Origin: Cylindrodendrum hubeiense
Taxonomy: Eukaryota; Ascomycota; Sordariomycetes; Hypocreales; Nectriaceae
Direction: 5' to 3'
Assembly: GCA_014621425.1 (NCBI GenBank)
Contig: JAANBB010000003.1
Coordinates: 424,987-488,986, forward strand
Length of the DNA stretch: 64,000 nucleotides
Shown here: one piece after another, positions 55,312 through 64,000 of the stretch
How the letters are laid out: the number at the start of each line of letters is the position of its first letter
How positions within the stretch are numbered: position 1 is the first letter of the stretch
Translations under genes and position numbers: made by a program
Notes under the pieces: model-generated
Seen by the model: the letters and a program-made list of their open reading frames with translations, nothing else
Databases searched by the model: none
Told to the model about the DNA's origin: nothing

Positions 55312-57948
55312 ATGCATAGGCTAAGACGTAGCTTGTCTGGAGTCCTTGGCGGCAAGAAGGCCAACTCCACAACGCCTAGTTCCCTTCGAGGTATCCCCGA
55401 AGACGACATTGCAATCCCACACAGCCCGCCGTTCCATCACGATGAAATCGTGTACGGAGGACAACTCCAGCAAGCTGTCGTCGATTCACTACGCGACAGA
55501 AGCCACGCACTGGAGCAAGAGCGCAACTCGGCAACAATACGAGTTCGACACTTAGAGGAACAACTGAGCATAAAAGCCGCCGAGCAAGACACGATGCAAC
55601 GGACAGCCGGCCGTCTCCAGCAAGACAATACCAGGATTCGAGAGCGCGAGGCTTCCAGACAACGAGATTACAAGGAGATAGTGGATGGTTTCAGAGAGGA
55701 AAAGAGGACCGCAGAGGGCAAGCACGCAAAAGCAATCGCTGAGCTCGAACAAAATGTAAAGGAGTACCAAGTATACTGCGTGAAGCTGGACGGGACCCAA
55801 CAAGAACTCCAAGAAAAGATTCACCTGCTTGAGTCCGAAAACGAAACGCTCCTCAAGTCACCCGAGTGCGCTGTAGCCGAGATACAGGAAGAGAGGGCGA
55901 AGCTGCGAAAACGAATCGAGGCATTGGAGGCAGAAAGAAGCCACGACCGGTCGGTGCGAGAGGCGGGAAACAGAGCCCATCACGGCTTGCAGAAGCGGCT
56001 GGTTGGGACGAATAAACAGAATGCAGAACTGTCAGAGCAGGTGGCAGCGTTGCATCAGGAGATAGAGGTCCTCAAGGCTGGGTTTAGTCGAAATATGGCC
56101 CAGCAACTCGAGGAGCAACAGCAGAGACACGAGAGAGACCAAGAGGAAGCATCTCAAGTTCTAGGAACAGCCCTGACACCTCGAGCGATTCTGGTGCACA
56201 AGATGCTATCTCAAAACTCCCATAATTTTACAGTCAGTGGGAATGGGCCCAATGCCACCGCCTTTCTTCAGTCATGCTCCCCCGCCATGCTCACGAACCA
56301 TCTTCTTGACATCCAACTCAGCACTCAGCAAGCCAAGCGCTTCAGTGCAAACGCCAACATCAACGACCACCAACTCATTCTCTGCGACCTATGTCAACAT
56401 CCCAAGTTTGCCCGGAAATCTAACGTTAACTCACGGCTCCGCATCAATGAGTTTACGAGGCCACCCACGGGCTGCTGCTCCAAGTCCATTTGTACAGAAT
56501 GCTTTCGGGGCAATATTGTCAACTCATTAGCTTCTGATTGGTGGGTGAACTTGGCCGTTAGCGACTGGCTTGTGTGCCCAACACCGGGTTGTGGCCAATC
56601 TCTGTCCGTTAGCCATCGAGAAGGGCTTGCCAATCTGCTCCGACAGCTAGGCGACAAAGATACGGAGAACAATCTAGTAATGTGTGTATTTCCGAATCTT
56701 GTAGTCTAAGAAGTGTATTGACTGACTAAGAAAAGGTATGATCAAATATTGAGCTTCCGAGCCGCTCTGAAGCGACTGGATCCAATACCAGATGAAAACG
56801 CCATGAAGATCGCACGCAACTTACACAGACAACTCATCACAGTTGGTCGGATGCACTCTTTATTTGATCCCATGTTCGCAAACACAGAACCCGACTATAG
56901 GGGCCGGATCCCTCCGTTCATGCCCGGCAAGATTAGTCTCATTAGCGTGGACCATGAGGGAGCCAGTATTCAAGTCCCTCTCTTTATGCGCTTCCTTTCT
57001 CGTCTGAAAAGGCCCACAGAGTGCGCCTACTGCGCAGAGGAGTTTTATGACATCAACTTCGGCTCCATGACGGAATGGCTGGACTTGTGCACTGGATTCC
57101 ATGGCGACTGGATGTGGAAGATCTTGCAATTTCCTGTCAAACTTGGGCTGGAGTGTAGACACGATATTGACTTTTGTACCGGTTGTTTGGGGAAACATCT
57201 TGAGTCTCAGCTTAACCAGTTCGGACGAAGCAAGTGCGATCAACTCGCCTGTCCGGCACACGGCTGCGGGCGTCTGTTGGCATACCAGGAGATAAAACTA
57301 TACGCAGAGCCTGAGACATTTGACAAGTATGCCTCACTTCCGCTGGTGAGATCGTCGAACAACTGCTTACTCGTATGACAGATACGATCGTTATCTCAAC
57401 CTCAATACGCTAAGTCGGTATCCGAATTTCCGCTGGTGTCTCGGACCCGGATGCTCCAGTGGGCAAATCTACGATGACGGTGACGATGAAGAGTTCGTGG
57501 ACACGCGAGTTCATTGCCAGGATTGCGCTTTTGAGATGTGTCTCCACCACTCGATGCCCTGGCACGAGGGCCAAACGTGCGAACAATTCGACAGCATGAG
57601 ACAACACGGTGATCCCGATTTCCAACAAACGCAGGATTGGATCAGACAGAATACCAAGCCCTGTCCTAACTGTCGTGAGAACATTGAAAAGGGCGAGGCT
57701 TGCTTCCACATGACCTGTAAGTGCCGTGACTCCAACCACAGATTTGGCGCTGACGATGCAAAGGCTCCAGCTGCCAATTCGAGTTTTGCTGGGTGTGCCT
57801 GGCGGACTGGAATGAGATATGTCCTAGTCCGGGCCGGCACAACGCTAATGCACACGGCGCAGGCTGCCCGTTTCGAACAAATGGTTTGACGCCTACCCAA
57901 GTGTCTGGATCGAACCTAGAAGAAGCCTTGGGACGAAGACGGCGATAA
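55312..57948 (+). CDS. RBR-type E3 ubiquitin ligase with an N-terminal coiled coil
   Basis: Exons 55312-56681, 56736-57326, 57382-57720 and 57771-57948 give 825 residues. Residues about 50-290 are a Glu/Lys/Gln-rich coiled coil. A RING1-like zinc region (CDLCQHPKF, CCSKSICTECF, CPTPGC) is followed by a second (CAYCAEEFYD, CRHDIDFCTGC, CPAHGC), an IBR (RWCLGPGC, HCQDCAFEMC) and RING2: CPNC, then EACFHMTCNCQFEFCWVC. In RBR ligases the cysteine before FHM/NHM takes ubiquitin as a thioester; it is present. The last intron (57721-57770) restores the final zinc ligands and removes a false reading through the intron. It is probably cytosolic or nuclear. The duplicated RING1-like part is unusual. Confidence 0.85.
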
Positions 57949-58554
57949 TATGAGCTGCCAAGTCTGAAAGTTGAAACACTAGATTGCGACATTCCGATGT
58001 ATGTGTTAGATGTTTGACACATAATTGATGAGAAGATGATATAGATATGATCACACGTTCAATTCAAAAATAGAAACACACTTACTTAACACCTTTATTA
58101 ATATTTGGACAAAACCAGTTGCAATCACTGGTAGATTTCGAATTAGTTGCTCATCATACCTACAAAACCCGAGAGCAGAGGATGATTTGCGCATTTGCTG
58201 ACCTATTCGAGAATGTATGAGCTCATATATTTAGCATGAACGACTGGAGGGTTGTCAACGTAGTGAATCTGTATTAAGATCAAGATCAAGATCAAGTCAC
58301 AGTCTCCTTCACCACCATTTTAACCGAATAATTGACAGCCAACATGAATGGCATGGCATAAAAGCAACTGCATCACGTGATGGCTATGGATGCTCCCTTC
58401 CGCTGATGTACCAGGCCGGGGTCTGAATCTTTTCACACCACCACCTCCTGCAGTCAACTCCTCTTCTCGGCAATGCTTCTGCTTATCCTTCTTCGTTATT
58501 TTGGTTTCTTGTGTTCTTCACATCCTCCGCCTGCGCACCAATAATTGCTTCGTC
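57949..58554. other. Intergenic, 606 bp
   Basis: A short GATCAA microrepeat lies at about 58277-58294. Otherwise nothing was recognised. Confidence 0.5.
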
Positions 58555-59367
58555 ATGGACCCTCCCGAGCAAACGTCTCTGGCGTCTCTCGTCCACCTCC
58601 CGCTGGAAATTCTGCAAGTCATCCTCTCTGAGCTGCCCAACTGTGACCTCAAGAGCCTCCGCAGAATGTACACTCATCTCAGCCGCGTTGTTGAGCTGCA
58701 TTTCAGTCGCGTGTTTCTCTCCACCAGTCCCCGCGACGCCAACATATCCAGGGCCGTTGCGGACCACAAGCGATTCAGAAAGAACTTTGTCGAGATCGTG
58801 TACGATGATGCACGCTTCGCTCATGAGATGCACTCCACGGATGGGAGCTATCAAATTGATGACAATGCCGCACTTCGTCACTACGAGAGGCAAGAGTATC
58901 AAGAATTAGACGATCTATCCGCGTCGGGAATTCCGGCCTGGTACCGGCGAATTTATCGCTACAACTCCTTGACGATAGACCAATACGGCTGCGAAGACGT
59001 CAAGCGGCTGCGCCACTACGAAGTGATCAAGCGTTTCAAGACCCGGACCAATGTCACCGAATCGTGCCGGCTCTATCAAATGCTACTACGCGAGCAAGAC
59101 TAGGTTATTAACATAAACATTGACGAAGAGGCACTCCAGTACGGCCTCGAGCGCTTCCCAAATCTCCAAAGAGTTACCATCACGCCCGCCGCCCACGGTA
59201 GTCCCATACGGCCCCTGTACGAGACGCCCACGATCCGCTCGCTGCCACGTGGCTTCATCTATCCGCTGCCTCGAGGCTGGCCGTATGATCTAGACAAAAT
59301 TGCAGGAGGCGTTGAGAAAAGGACCAACTTCAATCTTACTAGAAGAAGAATTAAGAAAGAGAGCTAA
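58555..59367 (+). pseudogene. Truncated F-box gene with an in-frame stop
   Basis: The ATG at 58555 opens MDPPEQTSLASLVHLPLEILQVILSEL (given in part), a good F-box, followed by RMYTHLSRVVELHFSRVFLS. The frame stops at the TAG 59101-59103 after MLLREQD, but the same frame continues without a break into EEALQYGLERFPNLQRVTIT, PLYETPTIRSLPRGF and PLPRGWP, a block typical of the middle of fungal F-box proteins of this class, and then ends in low-complexity sequence at 59365-59367. The long LRR C terminus is missing. So the gene has both a nonsense change and a 3' loss. A short 182-residue F-box protein could still be made. Confidence 0.75.
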
Positions 59368-59510
59368 ATTCAATCTTGCAGCAGGAATAGTATTTGTGGG
59401 ATTAAAAGCAACTAAGAGCACTTTTCGGCCAATTTCGTTTCAGCGACCTGGAGTTGCTTTGTTGTGAATGATTGGACACCCTCTTGCATGTATTAGAATC
59501 TCATTACGTT

Positions 59511-60887
59511 TTATTTGTCCAGCGGAATCACTATATCTAGGTTGAAACGCTCACTCAGGTATTTCAATTCTGACTTGCATTCTTCAGTCGCATCTAGAAA
59601 CAGGTTTTCCATTAATATAATACTTTTCAAGCGTTGTAAACAATTTATGGCACCCTTCTCCAGCTCTAACTTGATGACAGAGACTATTTCCTCATCCATC
59701 CATCCCCACCCATCGTTACAACTTAGACAGTCTGTGAACCTGAGATGTTCGAGGCTGTAAGGAAGGACGGAACTAATGCTTCCGGGCGAGGAAGTTTCTT
59801 CCATACCCATTAGAAACATCCACGGAACGGTTAGTCGCTTCAAATGGGGTAGCTGAGATAGTTCAGCCAATGACCCGTGCAGGGTTACATCAGGTGGTTC
59901 AATCATTCCTCCCATCAAATCAGGCAGTATCAAAGCTGTGATCGTTAATTCTGTTAGTGTATGACATTTGGCGATTGCTGCAGCCATCATGTCCAGTCTA
60001 AGCACGTCGTCGCTGACGGTCGCGTCGATACTTGGCTGGTAGAACCAATGGTAGTCGAAGCTTCGAAGATTCGTAAGGAGAGAGAGTACTGGCTCGATCC
60101 GGCACTCCCGTATATTTCTTAGCTCCAGAGATGTCAATATTGATGGGGCTGGCGGATCTTGGAATGGCCAGGCGAAATGAATGGGGTTGCCAATCGAAGC
60201 TGATATATGTTGGATGTTGGGCAAGTAGAACAAGGCGAGCATGTCGGCGGCGTTTTCTTCCTCCGTGCGTTCATTCCATTCTAACCCCTCAGCCAGCGAC
60301 ACGTCTGTCAAAGAATCGAATGCAGGTATTTGATGATGAAAATCATCTCGGGGTAGCTTGCAGAGAGCCGATCTGAACATGTGTCCCAAGAATCGACTCT
60401 CAATAGTCCAGTTTGAATCAAGGGAGATTGATTCCAGGTTCGGTAACACGGACACGAGAAGCGCGACAATGGCATCGGCGACGCCCAGCTGGGTCTTTTC
60501 TTTCCAGTCATCGGCGATATCCTGTGAGACTCCTGTAGACATGATGGCGAAAGATAATCTGTCAGATGGGAGTGCGATGATGTTGGGCAACGCATCAGGT
60601 CTTGGATATGAATGGGAATCATCTATGAAGAATTCGCCGTCAAGCTTGAGGCTTCGAACATGGCTGCACAATTCAGGATTCTCTAGCAGACTTTGTAATA
60701 ATAAAAATAGAGGCGGGTGATGGTGGAATGACCATTCCATGTGGATGTGAGAGTAGATGCGAGGCTCAGTAAGTCGGCGCAGACTCTGGCTCGCCATGGA
60801 CACGGCAACCAAATCGGATAGAGACAGCTTTTCGATGAAAGCGAGCAGTAGTTCATCTGGGTAGTCAAAGAGCGACCTTGCCGTCAT
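59511..60887 (-). CDS. F-box/LRR-like protein
   Basis: A single-exon gene of 458 residues. The N-terminal F-box is SLFDYPDELLLAFIEKLSL to SLRRLTEPRIY (about 5-45). It is followed by LRR-like segments: SHVRSLKLDGEFF, LPNLESISLDSNW, LTSLELRNIRECR, LTELTITALIL, LPHLKRLTVPWMF, and LEHLRFTDCLSC. Such proteins bring substrates to SCF ubiquitin ligase; the target is unknown. It is unrelated in detail to the F-box gene at 50912 but lies in the same block with the RBR ligase. Confidence 0.8.
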   Translation of the reverse strand: MTARSLFDYPDELLLAFIEKLSLSDLVAVSMASQSLRRLTEPRIYSHIHMEWSFHHHPPLFLLLQSLLENPELCSHVRSLKLDGEFFIDDSHSYPRPDALPNIIALPSDRLSFAIMSTGVSQDIADDWKEKTQLGVADAIVALLVSVLPNLESISLDSNWTIESRFLGHMFRSALCKLPRDDFHHQIPAFDSLTDVSLAEGLEWNERTEEENAADMLALFYLPNIQHISASIGNPIHFAWPFQDPPAPSILTSLELRNIRECRIEPVLSLLTNLRSFDYHWFYQPSIDATVSDDVLRLDMMAAAIAKCHTLTELTITALILPDLMGGMIEPPDVTLHGSLAELSQLPHLKRLTVPWMFLMGMEETSSPGSISSVLPYSLEHLRFTDCLSCNDGWGWMDEEIVSVIKLELEKGAINCLQRLKSIILMENLFLDATEECKSELKYLSERFNLDIVIPLDK

Positions 60888-61611
60888 TGCGAAAGATGGC
60901 GTATTGGGATTATCGGAAGGAGGGAGAGATGAAGAGTGGATGGAGAGATGACATTATCCAATATTGACGCTTCCACACCGCCCCGCATGTTGGTGATTAT
61001 ATTATGAGTGGACTATTGCCACAGTAGGTTGAGATTTCTCCCGCAGTTTGTCTCCACAATTAGTCACGTGCGACTGAATTCCTTCAAGTATTTCTATACT
61101 TAAGTACTACCTATGATTTTCCAATCTCTCCCCTTCTAAATGTCTACTGATAATTAGGGTTTCCCTCTTATTATTATTAATAAGTATAAATGAAAAGATT
61201 TGAACCAGTTTTCCCCCAATATCTTTTTAAAGTCTCTGGTTATTATCTTCATTACTGTTAGTTTTAATATATTAGTAAACATAAGAGTATTACCGATCAT
61301 ATCAAGACAGAGAGATAACTGACCCTTATTTGATACACTCAAATATTATGTGTTATTTAATAGAGGCTCGTATCTCTGTTAAATCGCTGCTTTAGCCCAT
61401 AGTGACAGATGCACGCCGCACTGTTTAGGGCTTCACCGAATTGGGCAAATATATTTAACCGGCAGGTAGATTCGGAACACTTCACCTCTCGATCTGACAC
61501 GCGGTAGTATATCGGCTATTTCTAGGTATGTATTTCTTTCCTATGTACTGCTCTAGGCTGTCATATACATGCAAACTGTTACATCGAGCGTATTCTTTCC
61601 TAGTATTAATT
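60888..61611. other. AT-rich intergenic, 724 bp
   Basis: The part from about 61080 to 61380 is strongly AT-rich. Left end holds the F-box promoter. No gene was recognised. Confidence 0.5.
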
Positions 61612-63056
61612 CTATCCTTCCAGTACTGTACTGACCTGCCCTATATATAACCATTTCAGTGGCGTATCCACTTCATACGACCATTCATGGATCTCTCCAT
61701 TAACAATACCGTATATTCGTTGTTCAGGATGCCCTGAAACCTCTGTAAATCCCTCAGTCACCTTAATTCTCGCTGGTGTGCTCTGAAGAGTTGGATTAAC
61801 CTGGGTGGTCCAGCTTGACTCATCCCAAAAGGTTGCTTTTATACCACCATCTTCTTGGATAATGGGTATCAGAATATGAGTTGAATGGTACCGAATAGCA
61901 GCCAAGTTCGCTTGTGACGAAGGAATAGCGCCAAATGCGTTCCCTGTTCTCTATCATTAGTACATAAATAACTAGACGTCAGCTGGAATTACATACCACT
62001 GATTATCCAACTCTTTAAATCCGACTCCATGTGAATCACCCTACCGGTGTTGGAGGAATCAAAGAAGTATCTCCACCTGCCACTCTCAAGGTGGGTGATG
62101 GCAAGACCACTCGTATTTGCGATTGGAACAGAACTCATAATCTCCGAACCCCAGCTTCTATCTTCTCGTGCATAAGAGAGTTGCTGCTGATCATTCTGAT
62201 ACAATATAACAACAGAATAGTCGGTTTCGTTTCCCCCATTAGGGCGCCATGCAGCAAGGTTTGATCCAGGGCCCGTGTTTATATATCTTTGTTTTCCAAG
62301 TGAATTTGTTACCCACGGGGCGTCTTTATCAGGGGCATTCATCTGTACCTCCCTGATAGTCCTGGCCAGCCCCAAGACATAGACTCGGATATTCCAATCC
62401 CAGTCATTGTCCCACCAGGCGACTGCAGTAATCGGCGTTCCTCCAAGAATCTCAAATCCCTGGCCGGAGTCTTTGAGACTTGCCGAAACACTCCTCACCT
62501 CCCATGTCTTATTTTGCGAGTCCCAATAAGAAGCGATGAGAGCGTTAGATCGGCTCTGGTGAAAGACATAATAGTGACTGTAATTATTAGAGTCGGTCCA
62601 ATTTACGCTTGCGATTCTGGAGTTTGGTAAAATAGAGCTGACTTCCGAGGTAGCTGATGGTGTGTTGGTATTGGTGGTACTGGTGCTTGTGGTACTAGAA
62701 GAAGATAATAAATCCGAGGTAGGAGTAGAGGATTGCTTGGCAAGAGTGCCGCCGACTGCACCACCGACGATCGCACCGATAGTCAGTATGACTGCGATAG
62801 CGGCAAGGATGAAGAAGAGGGTGCGCTTTAAGCCACAAATCCTCTTTTCAGGCTTGCTATCGGAGGGAGTATCTCCAATAGTATGATCCGCTCCGTAGTT
62901 ATTGTCGGACTTTGGGGTATATAGAGGTTCTGGAAGATCGTCGGTCGCGGCGCCATATTTGGATGCGTTTTCGATAGGCACAGCTTCAGGGAGATTCGAC
63001 TGAGGATCTGTATAAACCTCTGGTAGGTCACTATAACGCAAGGTCGAGTCCGACAT
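61612..63056 (-). CDS. Membrane-anchored fucose-specific-lectin-like protein
   Basis: Exons in transcript order: 63056-61993 and 61948-61612 (44-bp intron, donor gtaatt), giving 466 residues. The N-terminal about 75 residues are polar and Pro-rich, followed by one membrane segment (LFFILAAIAVILTIGAIVGGAVGG, about 80-103), a Ser/Thr-rich stalk, then a beta-propeller-like domain with repeated motifs: IASVNWTDSNNYSHYYVFHQ, ITAVAWWDND and IRVYVLG, NLAAWRPNG and VVILYQND, NLAAIRY and ILIPIIQEDGG. The pattern resembles the Aleuria/Aspergillus fucose-lectin family, with a type II membrane orientation expected. Sugar binding is not proven. The acceptor choice is the weakest part of the model. Confidence 0.8.
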
Positions 63057-63740
63057 GTTTGTACATTCAACTCAAAACGCAAAGAAACCGAGGGGTTGAG
63101 TTGAGTATGCTAACGTTCAACCTCGAGTTCGGAGGAAACAGACAGAGACTCGTATCAGTATGTGGTGAAGTTGAGTGTGAAATGATGCGACTGGAGGCGA
63201 TTTTGCGTGCAAGAGCGAACTCCGCCGAGCATCCTCAGTCCACCATGCAATGACTTTGAGCAGCATCAAATTCCGGCGGATACGAGATTGGGATATTGCC
63301 GCAGGTGGCATCCTGCACAATTGCTGACGCCAAGCGCATTTCCGTATTTTAGCGTATCATGGGATCGAGCTAAGCACAAAAACGGCTTAATCTAAACAGG
63401 TAGTCAGCCCACTTATGAGCTTAAAGCTGAAAGCTGAAAGGCTGATGTCAAGGCTGAAATGAGAATGGCACAGCAGAGGAGATGACAGGACTGTACATCC
63501 AATCCAATGTACGGAAACAAGTGGGTTTCTTCAGCACCCGGGCGCTACGAGTAGCTGTCTGTTTCAGGGACAGGAGTGTGGAAGGATGGAGATGAGAGAA
63601 GATCTAAAGGATCTCTGCAGTGGAGGGGCTAGCTATGGCTAATGATCCAAGCTCTATGGTCTGGAATGGTATGGATATATATGTACTGTATTGAAGGGAT
63701 TATCCTCTCTCTATTATATACTGGGCTGTATTAAGAGTGT
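63057..63740. other. Promoter side of the lectin-like gene, 684 bp
   Basis: Short AAAGCTGA/AGGCTGA repeats lie at about 63422-63462. No gene was recognised. Confidence 0.45.
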
Positions 63741-64000
63741 ACCTGGCTGTGAGCGGGGTTTTATTGTAAGAGTGGCCTGATTATCTAAAACCAATTTATG
63801 TAGAGTTTTTATATATATCTTATAGTGAGGGTATAGCTTTTCTGTTATCTTTTTAGCTTTAGATATATAATATATAAAACTCTTTTATTAAATAAACTTA
63901 AAGTTTATCTTATACTTTCTATTTTAATTAATTTTAGTATTAATTCTTAATTTTATATAATATTATAATTTATATTATAAATAAGTAATTAAAACTAATA
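63741..64000. other. Extremely AT-rich right edge
   Basis: From about 63780 nearly every base is A or T, with TTTATATAT and TATTATAA runs. This fits the edge of an AT-rich, possibly RIP-mutated repeat block. No open reading frame or recognisable element is left. Confidence 0.7.

Noticed and set aside
57721..57889. Unspliced reading of the last RBR exon ending at 57889
   Set aside because: It destroys the final zinc ligands; splicing 57721-57770 gives the canonical CNCQFEFCWVC end.
57511..57900. Antisense open frame of 129 codons across the RBR gene
   Set aside because: It is the mirror of conserved RING2 and IBR coding sequence; the plus-strand zinc motifs are decisive.

Overview
The window is nuclear DNA of a filamentous ascomycete. 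Genes are split by many short introns (mostly 45-110 bp) with GTRNGT-type donors, CTAAC/CTGAC branch sites and AG acceptors. The protein families present (Zn2Cys6 and bZIP-DUF3425 regulators, MFS transporters, NmrA-like proteins, F-box and RBR proteins) fit the Eurotiales (Aspergillus/Penicillium-like), but the species cannot be named from sequence alone. No rRNA, tRNA, CRISPR array or intact transposon was recognised. Exon coordinates given below are my own splice models, checked for reading-frame arithmetic.

Region 1 (1-16 kb): the 3' end of a fungal regulator, a metallo-beta-lactamase-fold hydrolase, an aldehyde dehydrogenase, a bZIP-DUF3425 regulator, a sugar-porter-type MFS transporter, a zinc alcohol dehydrogenase and, divergent from it, an AtuA-like (acyclic terpene utilisation) protein. 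Region 2 (17-32.5 kb): a quinone oxidoreductase with an apparent 3' frameshift, two NmrA-like proteins, a carboxymuconolactone-decarboxylase-like protein, a Baeyer-Villiger-type flavin monooxygenase and two Zn2Cys6 regulators. Region 3 (33.9-47.7 kb): a Zn2Cys6 regulator with a frameshift next to its zinc cluster, a medium-chain-type acyl-CoA ligase ending in AKL, a DAL5-type anion transporter, another Zn2Cys6 regulator and an enoyl-CoA hydratase/isomerase ending in CKI. Region 4 (48-64 kb): remains of a tannase/feruloyl esterase, three F-box genes (one broken), a secreted alpha/beta hydrolase, a coiled-coil RBR-type ubiquitin ligase, a membrane-anchored fucose-lectin-like protein and a strongly AT-rich right edge.

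Read together, regions 1-3 look like a catabolic neighbourhood rather than a polyketide/peptide biosynthetic cluster, because no PKS, NRPS or terpene cyclase is present. Inferred logic: Baeyer-Villiger oxygenation, hydrolysis of the ester or lactone, ADH and ALDH oxidation, CoA activation, peroxisomal enoyl-CoA chemistry, with AtuA, CMD and NmrA-type accessory proteins and two transporters. Two intergenic sequence signals divide it: TGCCGA/TCGGCA hexamers accumulate upstream of genes at 16-26 kb, and CCGGACC/GGTCCGG heptamers (including a perfect inverted repeat) sit in intergenic DNA at 33-48 kb. Several genes carry single-base lesions or non-standard splice sites (ALDH, quinone oxidoreductase, one Zn2Cys6 gene, one F-box gene, the tannase remnant), so part of the neighbourhood may be decaying, or the assembly may contain homopolymer errors.
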